Assembly: GCA_025062095.1 (NCBI GenBank)
Contig: JANXAZ010000010.1
Span: 1 to 64,000 of the forward strand
DNA length: 64,000 bases
Reading direction: 5' to 3'
Source: Geminicoccaceae bacterium
GTDB lineage: Bacteria > Pseudomonadota > Alphaproteobacteria > Geminicoccales > Geminicoccaceae
Shown here in pieces: positions 28,877 through 37,521 of the stretch. Position 1 is the stretch's first letter. Each line of letters starts with the position of its first letter. The position numbers and the translations under genes are program-made. The notes under the pieces are model-generated. The model was not told where the DNA came from. It saw only the letters and a list, made by a program, of their open reading frames with translations, and did no database searches.

Positions 28877-29551
28877 TCACGAGGGGCGATCGAGAAGAAA
28901 GACGATCAAGCGCTTGGGCCCGTGGGCGCCGAGCTCGATGGCCGGCGGGATGTCGCCCGTGCGCGAGGGCCCGGTGATCAGGTTCACCGAGCGCGGCGGC
29001 CAACCCGCGAGCCCGCGCAGCGTCGCCCAGGCCTCCTCGTAGGAGCCGGCGATCCGCACGGTGGGCAGAACGACCAGGCTCGTCTCCGGCAAAAAGGCCA
29101 GAAGCGTCGGCCGCTCGGGTGCGGAGGCGAGGAGGACGGTGCCGGTCTCGGCGATGCCGGCGAGCGCGACCGTGAGCCCCACGGCATCGGTTTCGCGGGG
29201 AACGTCGCACCGCACCTCGAGCAGCGGCTCGGTTTCGAGCGCCGCGGCATCGAGGAGCGGATCGGCGGCGCGGACGAGAGCCGAAGGAAGATTGTGCCGG
29301 CGCAGGCTGGTCGACACCGCGTCGCGCAGGGCCGCGAGATCGGGGATCCGCACGATCTCCGTGCCCACCGCCTGCGCCTTGGCGCAGAAGAGGGCGATGC
29401 GCGCCTCGCCTTCGAGGCGTGCGCGCGCGGGCACGAGCACCGCCCGCGGCCGCGCGAGGCGCTCCCGCACCGCGGCGTCCGCCGCGGCCTCGTCGACCCG
29501 CGCGAGCCGCTCGCGGATCGCGGCGAAGATGGCCCGTCGCGCCTCGCTCAT
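28877..29551 (-). CDS. lutC: Lactate utilisation protein C (LUD domain)
   Basis: The 224-residue protein is a LUD (DUF162) domain protein. The C-terminal half has the family segments GLTVALAGIAETGTVLLAS and NLITGPSRTGDIPPAIELGAHGPKRL. It is the third subunit of the LutABC iron-sulfur complex that oxidises L-lactate to pyruvate. ATG at 29551 overlaps the lutB stop (ATGA). Confidence 0.92.
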   Translation of the reverse strand: MSEARRAIFAAIRERLARVDEAAADAAVRERLARPRAVLVPARARLEGEARIALFCAKAQAVGTEIVRIPDLAALRDAVSTSLRRHNLPSALVRAADPLLDAAALETEPLLEVRCDVPRETDAVGLTVALAGIAETGTVLLASAPERPTLLAFLPETSLVVLPTVRIAGSYEEAWATLRGLAGWPPRSVNLITGPSRTGDIPPAIELGAHGPKRLIVFLLDRPS

Positions 29552-30960
29552 CGCCCGGTCCCGCGACGCGCCCGCCACTGCGCGGTGAAGGTGGATCCTT
29601 CCGGTGCCGGGAAGTCGCGGCTTTCGGTCCACCCTCGCGCGAAGGGCAAGCGCGCGAACCGCCCGCGCCGACGCCCGAATGCCCCGAGCAAGGCGACCGC
29701 GATGCGCGTCGCGAAGCGGTAGAGCGGCGGGCGACGGGCGAAAAAGGCCCAGAGCGCGAGACCGAAGCGTGCCGCGGGCGGAGCGAGACCGCGGCGGTGC
29801 GCCTCCTCCCGCCAAAGACGCATGAGCCCGGGCAGCGGGATGCGCACCGGGCACACCTCCTCGCAGCGGCCGCAAAAGGTGGAGGCGTTGGGCAAGGGCC
29901 AGCTCTTCTCGATGCCGACGAAGTGGGGCGTGAGCACGGAGCCCATGGGACCCGGGTAGACCCAGCCGTAAGCGTGACCGCCGGCGGCGAGATAAACGGG
30001 GCAGTGGTTCATGCAGGCCCCGCAGCGGATGCACCGCAGCATCGCCCGCATGGGCCCGCCGAGCATGCGCGTGCGGCCGTTGTCGAGGAGCACGAGATGC
30101 ATCGCCTCGGGTCCGTCGCGCTCGTCGGGACGCTTGGGGCCGGTGAGAAAAGTGGTGTAGGCGGAGAACTCCTGACCGGTCGCGGATCGGGCGAGCAGGC
30201 GCAACAGCACGAAAGCGTCTTCGACCGTCGGCACCACCTTCTCGATGCCGGTGATCGCGATGTGCAGCTTGGGCAAGCCCTGGGTGAGCTCGGCGTTGCC
30301 CTCGTTGGTCACGGTGACGATCGAGCCGGTCTCGGCGATCAGGAAATTGGCGCCGGTGATGCCGACGTCCGCCTCGAGATACCGCTGGCGCAGAACGCGT
30401 CGCGCCTCGGCGACGAGCGCCGCCGAGTCCTGCTTGGGCGGGCCGCCGTGGGCCTTGGCGAAGAGCTCGGCGATGCGCTCGCGCGTCATGTGCACGGCGG
30501 GGCCGACGAGATGGCTCGGCACCTCGCCCGCGAGTTGCACGATGTACTCGCCGAGATCGGTCTCGATCACGCGCAATCCGTGTGCTTCCAAGAACGCGTT
30601 GAGGCCGATCTCTTCGGCGACCATGCTCTTGGATTTGGTGACCGTGCGGGCTCGCGCGGCGCGGCAGAGCTCGAGGACGATCGCGCGCGCTTCCGCGGCG
30701 TCGCGCGCCCAATGGACGACCCCGCCGCGCTCGGTGAACCGCCGCTCGAAAGCCTCGAGGTAGAAATCGAGGTGCGCGAGCGCGTGGTCCCGGATCGCCA
30801 CCGCGGCATCGCGCAGGGCTTCGAATTCGGGCAGGTCCGCCGCCGCCCGTGCCCGCGCCGCCTGCCAGCCGGTCTCGAGCCGAGCGAGGGCGGTCGAGAG
30901 CACGGGATCGGCGAGGGCGCGCGTCGCCCGCTCGCGGAAGGCGAGGCTCGTCGGTTCCAT
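29548..30960 (-). CDS. lutB: Lactate utilisation iron-sulfur protein B
   Basis: The 470-residue protein combines a LUD domain (TKSKSMVAEEIGLN near 110, GITGANFLIAETGSIVTVTNEGN near 200) with a ferredoxin-like segment holding two 4Fe-4S motifs, CIRCGACMNHCPVY near 317 and CGRCEEVCPVRI near 363. A C-terminal extension with hydrophobic stretches follows, as in LutB. It carries electrons within the LutABC lactate oxidation complex in the cytoplasm. The start overlaps the lutA stop by one base (TGATG). Confidence 0.94.
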   Translation of the reverse strand: MEPTSLAFRERATRALADPVLSTALARLETGWQAARARAAADLPEFEALRDAAVAIRDHALAHLDFYLEAFERRFTERGGVVHWARDAAEARAIVLELCRAARARTVTKSKSMVAEEIGLNAFLEAHGLRVIETDLGEYIVQLAGEVPSHLVGPAVHMTRERIAELFAKAHGGPPKQDSAALVAEARRVLRQRYLEADVGITGANFLIAETGSIVTVTNEGNAELTQGLPKLHIAITGIEKVVPTVEDAFVLLRLLARSATGQEFSAYTTFLTGPKRPDERDGPEAMHLVLLDNGRTRMLGGPMRAMLRCIRCGACMNHCPVYLAAGGHAYGWVYPGPMGSVLTPHFVGIEKSWPLPNASTFCGRCEEVCPVRIPLPGLMRLWREEAHRRGLAPPAARFGLALWAFFARRPPLYRFATRIAVALLGAFGRRRGRFARLPFARGWTESRDFPAPEGSTFTAQWRARRGTGR

Positions 30961-31727
30961 CAACCCACCCTTCCGACCCCGATGGGCGGCGTTTCGAGCC
31001 GGCCCGCCAAGACCTCGGCGACGTGCCGCACGGCGAGCGTGCTGTTGCGGCGCGCGAGCCGGCCGGCGATGTTCATGAGGCATCCGAGATCGCCCGCGAG
31101 CAGAAGCTCGGCACCGGTGGCCTCGGCCCGGCGCGCCTTGTCCTCGACCATCTTGGTCGAGATTTCCGGATATTTGACGCAGAAGGTGCCCCCGAAGCCG
31201 CAGCAGACCTCGCAGCCCTCCATCTCGACGAGCTCGAGCTCCGAGATCGCACGCAGAAGTGCGCGCGGTTGGGCCTTGATGCCGAGCTCGCGCAGGCCCG
31301 AGCAGCTGTCGTGATAGGTCACCCGACCGGCGAAGCCTCCCGGCGGCTCGCTCATGCCGCGGACGTCGACGAGAAAGGAGACGAGCTCCCAGCTCTTGTC
31401 GGCCACCGCGCGTGCGCGCGCCTTCCAGGCGGGATCGTCGTCGAAGAGCTCGGGGAAGTGTCGGCGCAGCATGCCGGCGCAGGAGCCGGAAGGCGCGACC
31501 ACGAAGTCGTAAGGCTCGAGGGCGGGGATGGTCTGCCGGGCGAGCTCCTCGGTGGTCCGCCGGTCGCCCGAGTTGAAAGCGGGTTGACCGCAGCAGATCT
31601 GGGGCTCCGGCACTTCCACGCGGCACCCGGCCTTTTCGAGCAGCTCCACCGCCGCCCAGCCCACGCTGGGACGGAAGAGATCGACGAGACAAGTGACGAA
31701 AAGGGCGACGCGCGGAGAATCGGCCAT
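30960..31727 (-). CDS. lutA: Lactate utilisation protein A
   Basis: A 255-residue protein with two CCG (cysteine-rich) domains: CCGQPAFNSG near residue 45 and CCGFGGTFCVKYPE near 174, each paired with further cysteines (VTCLVDLF near 11, HDSCSGLREL near 136). Such domains bind the iron-sulfur cofactor of heterodisulfide-reductase-like enzymes. lutA leads the lutABC operon. ATG at 31727 has GAGGA 5-7 bases upstream. No lactate permease or LutR-type regulator is adjacent, so control is not visible. Confidence 0.93.
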   Translation of the reverse strand: MADSPRVALFVTCLVDLFRPSVGWAAVELLEKAGCRVEVPEPQICCGQPAFNSGDRRTTEELARQTIPALEPYDFVVAPSGSCAGMLRRHFPELFDDDPAWKARARAVADKSWELVSFLVDVRGMSEPPGGFAGRVTYHDSCSGLRELGIKAQPRALLRAISELELVEMEGCEVCCGFGGTFCVKYPEISTKMVEDKARRAEATGAELLLAGDLGCLMNIAGRLARRNSTLAVRHVAEVLAGRLETPPIGVGRVG

Positions 31728-31861
31728 GTCGTCCTCGAACCGCTGCGACCGAGAGCTAATTCCGGCTCGCGGCGCGAACAACCCTCCGCGCGGCGGGCTT
31801 CCGCGCGCGGATGCCGCGACCTAAGGGACGCATCGAGCCGCCGGGCGGCGAGGAAACACAG

Positions 31862-32629
31862 ATGGTCGAAAACGAACTGCCGAAAGCGGCGCTCGTGACC
31901 GGATCGGCGCGACGCATCGGGCGCGCGCTCGCGCTCGCGCTCGCGCGCAGCGGTTTCGACGTCGCGCTCCATTATCGCTATTCGGAACGCGAAGCGGAAG
32001 CGACGGCGGCCGAGATCCGCGCCCTCGGACGTCGTGCGGTGGCGCTGCGCGCCGATCTCGAACGCTCGCCGGAAGTCGAAGCGCTCGTTCCGCGCGCGGT
32101 CGAGGCTCTGGGACCTCTAGGCGTGCTCGTCAACAACGCCTCGATCTTCGAGCTCGACCGCATCCGCACGCTCACCGAGGCGAGCTGGAACCGTCACATC
32201 GCCATCAATCTCACGGCACCGACCTTTTTGTGCCGCGCCTTCGTCCGCCAGCTGCCGGAGCGGGCGCAGGGGCTCATCGTCAACATCCTGGACGAGCGAA
32301 TCTTCAATCCCACGCCCAATTATTTGTCTTACACGGCGAGCCGGTTCGGGCTGTGGGGTGTCACCCAGGTACTCGCCCGCGAACTCGCCCCGCGCATCCG
32401 CGTGAACGCCATCGGCCCCGGGCCGACGCTGCCCGAAGCCGGCATGACCGAGGCCGAATTCGCCGCTCTGTGCGCGCGCATGCCCTTGCGGCGCGGCTCG
32501 AGCCCCGAAGAGCTGGCGGATGCGCTCCTGTTCATCCTGCGCGCGCGCTCGATGACCGGGCAGATGATCACCCTCGACGGCGGTCAGCAGCTCGGCTGGC
32601 TCACCCCGGGCGGTCCGGAGAACGAGTGA
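31862..32629 (+). CDS. SDR, pteridine reductase-like (FolM type)
   Basis: A 255-residue short-chain reductase with VTGSARRIGRALALAL near residues 12-27 (TGxxxRIGR replaces TGxxxGIG, the pteridine reductase hallmark that favours NADPH), NNASIFE near 90, NILDERIFNPTPNYLSYTAS with the Tyr near 154, and AIGPGPTLP near 184. Two deviations are visible: the catalytic Lys of YxxxK is Arg (SYTASRF). The family usually reduces dihydrobiopterin or dihydromonapterin and often lies near folate genes; none is here. ATG at 31862 has GAGGAAA upstream. Confidence 0.88.
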   Translation: MVENELPKAALVTGSARRIGRALALALARSGFDVALHYRYSEREAEATAAEIRALGRRAVALRADLERSPEVEALVPRAVEALGPLGVLVNNASIFELDRIRTLTEASWNRHIAINLTAPTFLCRAFVRQLPERAQGLIVNILDERIFNPTPNYLSYTASRFGLWGVTQVLARELAPRIRVNAIGPGPTLPEAGMTEAEFAALCARMPLRRGSSPEELADALLFILRARSMTGQMITLDGGQQLGWLTPGGPENE

Positions 32630-33540
32630 TGCATCCCGCGATCCGCGCGGCGCGCGCGCTCGGTTGGCGAAGCGAACGGGTGCCGGTTCCGGGCGGCCGG
32701 ATCCACGTGGTCCGGTCGGGCGAGGGACCCCCGCTTCTCCTCCTCCACGGTTGGCCCGAATTCTGGCTGGCTTGGCGTCCGCTCATCGAGCGCCTCGCAG
32801 GCCGTTTCGCGCTCCTCGCCCCGGATCTGCGCGGCTTCGGGGCGACGGGGAAATGGGAGTCGGAGCCTTCCGCGGCCGTCGGCCCCGAGGTCCACGCCCG
32901 ACACCTGTTCGATCTCCTCGATGCGCTCGGCATCGCGCGGGTGGGGCTCGTGGGTCACGACGTCGGGGCCTACGTGATGCAGGCGATGGCGCGCCAGGCT
33001 CCCGATCGCTGCGCGGGCCTGTTCTTTTTCGATTGCCCCCATCCCCTGATCGGGGCGCGCTGGGCGGCGCCGCGCCAGCTCGCCGAGATCTGGTACCAGA
33101 CGTTCAACCAGTTGCCTCTCGCTCCGCTTCTCGTCGGCGCGAGCCACGCCGGCTGTCGCGCTTTTCTCGCCCATTTTTTGCGCCATTGGGCACATCGCAA
33201 GGACGTCTTCGAGGCCGAGCTCGACCTCTGGGCCGAGGTCTATCGCATGGAGCACAATCTCGAAGGCGGCTTCGACTGGTACCGATCGGTGGCGGCATCG
33301 CGTCTGGCGGTGATCGAGGGAAGGGCTCCGGCTCCCGCACCGATCCGCCTTCCGACCCGGGTGCTCTGGGGCCGGCACGATCCGGTCCTGCGCGCCGAAT
33401 GGGCGGATCGTCTGCACGAGATCTTCACCGACCTCGAATGTTCTTTCGCCGAAGGATCGGGCCACTTCCCCTTCCGCGAGGAGCCGGAGCTCGCCGCCGA
33501 GGCCGTGGCCTCCTTCTTCGTCCGGATAGGCTGGACATGA
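32629..33540 (+). CDS. Alpha/beta hydrolase (epoxide hydrolase or dehalogenase type)
   Basis: The 303-residue enzyme has the oxyanion-hole motif LLHGWPEFW near residue 41, an Asp nucleophile in VGHDVGAYV near 108, the acid in LWGRHDPVL near 249, and the base His in GSGHFPFREEP near 279. An Asp nucleophile and HGWP point to epoxide hydrolases or fluoroacetate/haloalkane dehalogenases, not to ester hydrolases. The cap domain spans about 135-235. The start overlaps the SDR stop (TGATG). The substrate is unknown. Confidence 0.88.
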   Translation: MHPAIRAARALGWRSERVPVPGGRIHVVRSGEGPPLLLLHGWPEFWLAWRPLIERLAGRFALLAPDLRGFGATGKWESEPSAAVGPEVHARHLFDLLDALGIARVGLVGHDVGAYVMQAMARQAPDRCAGLFFFDCPHPLIGARWAAPRQLAEIWYQTFNQLPLAPLLVGASHAGCRAFLAHFLRHWAHRKDVFEAELDLWAEVYRMEHNLEGGFDWYRSVAASRLAVIEGRAPAPAPIRLPTRVLWGRHDPVLRAEWADRLHEIFTDLECSFAEGSGHFPFREEPELAAEAVASFFVRIGWT

Positions 33541-33890
33541 CCGCGGACCGCGGTCGGCGCGCGCAGCGCGCGACGGGCGCTGAGTGCGAGGGTTCGAATG
33601 CGCGCCCGCTCGGTCCTTGTCCTCTGTGCGGGCGGCCGATGATCGCGGGGGCGAGCGTCGATCGCCACCATCTCGTGCCCAGAAGCCGGGGCGGACGCGA
33701 AACCGTCTTCATGCACCGCATCTGCCACCGTAAGCTGCACAGCCTGTGGAACGAGCGCGAGCTCGAACGGTCGTTCTGCGACATCGAGGCGATCCGTGCC
33801 CACCCCGAGATCCGCAAGTTCGTCGCTTGGCTCGCGAACAAGCCGCCGACCTTCTGGGCGCCGACCCGTCCCGCTCGTCGTCTGCGCTAG
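33537..33890 (+). CDS. HNH endonuclease family protein
   Basis: A 117-residue protein with a zinc-finger-like CPLCGRPMI near residue 28 and the HNH core VDRHHLVPRSRGG near 41 followed by HRICHRKLHSLW near 60. It carries the HH of the first His and the final H; the central N position reads as R/C-containing, so the nuclease may be weak. Such small HNH proteins sit as single chromosomal genes in many proteobacteria, role unknown. ATG overlaps the preceding stop (ATGA). Confidence 0.85.
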   Translation: MTADRGRRAQRATGAECEGSNARPLGPCPLCGRPMIAGASVDRHHLVPRSRGGRETVFMHRICHRKLHSLWNERELERSFCDIEAIRAHPEIRKFVAWLANKPPTFWAPTRPARRLR

Positions 33891-34143
33891 CATGCTTTTG
33901 GCCGCGAGCGCGGTACTCGCGCAGCCGCCGACGAGCGAGGGCGCGCGGCTCGCGCAGCGACGCTGCGCCGCCTGCCACGGCGAGAGCCTGACCGAACGGT
34001 TCGCGGACGCGCGCCGAAAACGAAGTGACGAGGAGCTGGACCGTTTCCTCGAGCGTCATTTCGCGCCCGATCCGCGCGAGCGGCGGGCGATCGTCGATTG
34101 GTCGCTGACCCGCGCCGCGGGCGCGGACTCCCCGCCTCGATGA
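33796..34143 (+). CDS. Small c-type cytochrome
   Basis: The product of GTG 33796 has 115 residues: a long basic lead, a signal peptide (VPLVVCASMLLAASAVLA), then one heme c site CAACHGES near residue 58. The distal Met ligand of class I cytochromes is missing; a His in LERHFAPD near 88 may take its place. GTG 33796 overlaps the HNH gene by 95 bases and has GAGG upstream. The only other start, ATG 33892, leaves a signal peptide that seems too short and lacks a ribosome site. The stop overlaps the CapA start (ATGA). Confidence 0.75.
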   Translation: MPTPRSASSSLGSRTSRRPSGRRPVPLVVCASMLLAASAVLAQPPTSEGARLAQRRCAACHGESLTERFADARRKRSDEELDRFLERHFAPDPRERRAIVDWSLTRAAGADSPPR

Positions 34144-35291
34144 CCGACGGGTCGGAGGATCCTTCCGTGAGCAGCGAGCGTCCGTTGCGCCTGGCTCTCA
34201 TGGGCGATGTGATGACCGCGCGGGGGATCGATCAGATCCTTCCCGATCCCGTGAGCCCCGTGATTCACGAGCCGGTGATGGCCTCGGCGCTCGGCTACGT
34301 CGAGCTGGCCGAGGCCGCAAGCGGCCCGATCCCGCGCGCCGTGGCGTGGGATTACGTCTGGGGCGATCTCATGGGAGCGCTCGCGGAAGCGGAGCCGGAC
34401 CTGCGCATCGCCAACCTCGAGACCGCGGTCACGCGAAGCGAGGATTGGCTGCCCAAGGGTATCAACTACCGCATGAGCCCGGGCAACGTCCCGGTGTTGA
34501 AGGCGATCGACTTGGACGCCGTGACCCTCGCCAACAACCACGTCCTCGACTGGGGGCGCCAGGGTCTTCTCGACACTCTGCGGCATCTGCACGCGGCGGG
34601 CATCGCCACGGCCGGAGCCGGACGCGATCGCGAGGAGGCGGAAGCACCGGCCGTGCTCTCTCTTCCCGGTGGTGGGCGGCTGCTCCTGTTCGCGTTCGGC
34701 CACGGCTCGGCCGGGGTGCCGGCGGACTGGGCGGCGGGACCCGGGCGTCCCGGGGTGGCGCGGCTCGCCGATCTCTCGGCGGCGACCCTCGAGGTCCTCG
34801 CGACGCGGATCGCGAAGGCGCGCCGCGCCGGCGATCGCGTGGTGGTTTCGCTGCACTGGGGCTCGAACTGGGGGTACGGGGTGCCGGAGTCCCATCGCCG
34901 CTTCGCCCGCGAGTTGATCGCGCGCGCAAGCGTAGACGTGGTTTTCGGCCATTCCTCGCACCATCCGCGTCCGCTCGAGATCTTCCGCGAGCGGCCGATT
35001 CTGTTCGGTGCCGGAGACGTGCTCAACGACTACGAAGGGATCGGCGGCTACGAAGAGTTCCGTCCCCAACTCGTGCTCGTCTATCTCGTGAGCCTGAGCC
35101 GGATCGACGGTCGCCTGGTGCGTTTCGAGGCGCTGCCGTTCCGGATCCGACGGTTCCGCCTCGAGCGGGCGCAGGAGGACCAGGCCCGCTGGCTCGCGCA
35201 CACGCTCGATCGCGAGAGCCGCCCCTTCGGTGCGCGGGTTCGCCTGCTCGACGGACGGTTGCGGATCGAGCCGCTCGCGGAAGGCCGCTAG
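34140..35291 (+). CDS. CapA family metallophosphoesterase-like protein
   Basis: The 383-residue protein belongs to the CapA/PgsA (PGA_cap) family. It has LALMGDVMTARGID near residue 19, ANLETAVT near 95, DAVTLANNHVLDWG near 121, VVSLHWGSNWG near 235, and VFGHSSHHPRP near 268, matching the metal-binding blocks of the fold. Members are linked to poly-gamma-glutamate capsule, but many stand-alone ones have unknown roles. There is no obvious signal peptide, so it is likely cytoplasmic. ATG overlaps the cytochrome stop. It precedes phaC by 80 bases. Confidence 0.88.
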   Translation: MTDGSEDPSVSSERPLRLALMGDVMTARGIDQILPDPVSPVIHEPVMASALGYVELAEAASGPIPRAVAWDYVWGDLMGALAEAEPDLRIANLETAVTRSEDWLPKGINYRMSPGNVPVLKAIDLDAVTLANNHVLDWGRQGLLDTLRHLHAAGIATAGAGRDREEAEAPAVLSLPGGGRLLLFAFGHGSAGVPADWAAGPGRPGVARLADLSAATLEVLATRIAKARRAGDRVVVSLHWGSNWGYGVPESHRRFARELIARASVDVVFGHSSHHPRPLEIFRERPILFGAGDVLNDYEGIGGYEEFRPQLVLVYLVSLSRIDGRLVRFEALPFRIRRFRLERAQEDQARWLAHTLDRESRPFGARVRLLDGRLRIEPLAEGR

Positions 35292-35371
35292 GCTCGGAGC
35301 GCGGGGTCGCGCGTTGCGCGGCCCGCGCGACCGACCGACGATGGGACGCGTCAGCCGAGAAAACGAGCCGG

Positions 35372-37171
35372 ATGGTGGAGCGAGCGAGCCGCGACGCCTT
35401 CGACCCCGCTGGTCTGTCCGAGCGGTTGGGCGCTCTCGTCGGGCGGATGGGTCGGATCGCCGCGCGTTGGCTCGAGCGGGCGACGCGCGAGGACGAAGCG
35501 TTCGCCGTCCCGGCGCCCGAAGTGGTGGCCGAGACGCTCGAGGCCCTTGCGCGCGCGCTGCTTTCGGATCCGGATCGGTTCGCGGCGGCGATCCTAGATT
35601 GGCACGGGCGTCTGTTCGCTCTCCTGGGTCGGCAGCTCGCCCGTCGCATCGATCCCGATTTGCCCGCGTTCTACGAGCCCGAGCCCGCAGATCGGCGTTT
35701 CGCCGATCCCGACTGGTCGGAGGATCCGCGCTTCGACACCCTCAAGCAGGTCTATCTCATGACCTGCGCCTGGCTGCGCGAGCTCGTGGCGACGGCACCC
35801 GGGCTCGATGCCAAGACGCGCGCGCGCGCCGCCTTCTACGTCCGCCTCGCCCTCGAGGCGCTCTCCCCAGCCAACCATCCGGCGACCAATCCCGTGGTGT
35901 TGCGCGAGGCGCTCGCGAGCCGCGGGGAGACCCTGTTGCGCGGCCTCGAGCGACTCGTCCTCGATCTCGAGCGAGGTGGCGGGCGCCTTCCTCCCGCTCC
36001 GGGGCGGACGGATGCCTTCGTGCTCGGGCGCGACATCGCCACCACCCCCGGGGCGGTGATCTTCGAGACCGAGCTCGCGCAACTCATCCAGTACGCTCCG
36101 ACCACGGAGACGGTCTTCGCCCGCCCTCTTCTCATCGTTCCTCCCTGGATCAACAAGTATTACATCTTGGATCTGCGGCCGCGCAACAGCCTCGTGCGCT
36201 ATCTCGTCGACAACGGATTCACGGTTTTCGTCCTGTCGTGGGTCAATCCCGGGGAGGACCTGGCGCACAAGACCTTCGAGGATTATCTACGGGAGGGGCC
36301 GCTCGCGGCGATCGAAGCGATCGCGCGGGCCACGGGCGAGCGACGCCTCAACCTCGTCGGCTATTGTCTGGGCGGCACGCTCGCGGCCTGTCTGCTCGCC
36401 CATCTCTGGGCGCGCGGGGAAGAGCGGCGGGTGGCGAGCGCCACCTTTCTCACCACCATGCTCGATTTCGCCGAGCCCGGCGAGCTCGGCGTGTTCATCG
36501 ACGAGCGACAACTCGAGCTCCTCGAGCGCCACATGGCGCGCAAGGGCTACCTCGAAGCGCGTTGGATGCAGCAGGTCTTTTCGCTGATGCGCGCCAACGA
36601 TCTCGTGTGGAGTTTCTTCGTTCAACAATATTTGTTGGGGCGCGAGCCGCCTCCTTTCGACTTGTTGCATTGGAACGCCGACGGCACGCGCATGCCCTAC
36701 ATGATGCACAAGTTCTATTTGCGTCAGTGCTATCTCGAGAACCGGCTCGTCGAGCCGGGAGCGATCACGCTACTGGGTACTCCCATCGATCTCGGCAGGA
36801 TCGCCACGCCCGCCTATTTCCTTTCGACCCGAGAAGATCACATCGCGCCGTGGCGCTCCACCTACGCGGGGGCCCGGCGGCTGTCCGGGCCCGTGCGCTT
36901 CGTGCTCGCCGGCTCGGGCCACATCGCGGGGGTCGTCAATCCCCCCGAGGCCCGAAAGTACGGCTATTGGACCCGCGCGGTGCTGCCGCCGGATCCCGAG
37001 GCCTGGCTCGCGCGGGCGCGCTTTCGGCCCGGGAGCTGGTGGCCGCATTGGCGCGCCTGGCTCGCGCGCTTCGGCGGCCGAAAGGTTCCGGCTCGTCCGC
37101 CCGGAGCGGGGCCGCTGCCCGCGATCGAGCCCGCTCCCGGCCGCTACGTGCGCATGCGCGCCGACGATTGA
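35372..37171 (+). CDS. phaC: Poly(3-hydroxyalkanoate) synthase, class I (PhaC)
   Basis: A 599-residue enzyme that polymerises (R)-3-hydroxyacyl-CoA into PHA granules. The catalytic Cys lies in the lipase-like box VGYCLGGTLA near residue 331, with Asp in STREDHIAPW near 487 and His in GSGHIAGVVNPP near 516. PPWINKYYILDLRP near 260 and the N-terminal domain of class I synthases are present, so the length is normal. ATG at 35372 follows CapA. No phaE is needed for class I. phaA and phaB are not here; phasin is about 19 kb away. Confidence 0.96.
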   Translation: MVERASRDAFDPAGLSERLGALVGRMGRIAARWLERATREDEAFAVPAPEVVAETLEALARALLSDPDRFAAAILDWHGRLFALLGRQLARRIDPDLPAFYEPEPADRRFADPDWSEDPRFDTLKQVYLMTCAWLRELVATAPGLDAKTRARAAFYVRLALEALSPANHPATNPVVLREALASRGETLLRGLERLVLDLERGGGRLPPAPGRTDAFVLGRDIATTPGAVIFETELAQLIQYAPTTETVFARPLLIVPPWINKYYILDLRPRNSLVRYLVDNGFTVFVLSWVNPGEDLAHKTFEDYLREGPLAAIEAIARATGERRLNLVGYCLGGTLAACLLAHLWARGEERRVASATFLTTMLDFAEPGELGVFIDERQLELLERHMARKGYLEARWMQQVFSLMRANDLVWSFFVQQYLLGREPPPFDLLHWNADGTRMPYMMHKFYLRQCYLENRLVEPGAITLLGTPIDLGRIATPAYFLSTREDHIAPWRSTYAGARRLSGPVRFVLAGSGHIAGVVNPPEARKYGYWTRAVLPPDPEAWLARARFRPGSWWPHWRAWLARFGGRKVPARPPGAGPLPAIEPAPGRYVRMRADD

Positions 37172-37521
37172 TCGCGCGACCGACCGAGGAGACACCCGCC
37201 CGCTCCCGCGCCGATGCGATCGGCGGCGCGGTCTTGCGGGCCGCACCGCGGTGCTCCGACCTCCGATCGACCGCGAACGAACGTGCCGGGCGATCATCGC
37301 ATAGCCGGGTATTCCTTCGACCCGCGTTCCGATCTTCTGTGGCTTTTTTGCATCAATTCGTGGCGAAACGGTATCGGGTTGCGCCGGACTTCTGCCTGTG
37401 TTCAACACTGTCGCGGGTCGTCGGCTGACGGCGAGACCCCGCGGTAACCGCAGCGGCGTCGCCGCGTCGAAGCTCGACGCGCGCAGACGTTCAAAAAACC
37501 AACCAGCGCGGAGGCCCAGCC
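37172..37521. other. Intergenic region, 350 bases, before the sigma factor
   Basis: No gene is supported. It holds a hairpin after phaC (37209-37225) and an AT-richer patch from about 37310 to 37400 that includes a T-run and TTGCAT followed 17 bases later by GTATCG, a weak sigma-70-like promoter for the sigma factor gene. No clear GGAAC-type ECF promoter was found. Confidence 0.45.
37209..37225 (+). terminator. Hairpin after phaC
   Basis: CGCCGAT (37209-37215) pairs with ATCGGCG (37219-37225) around GCG, 37 bases after the phaC stop. No T-run follows, so it may be a 3' stabiliser rather than an intrinsic terminator. Confidence 0.45.
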
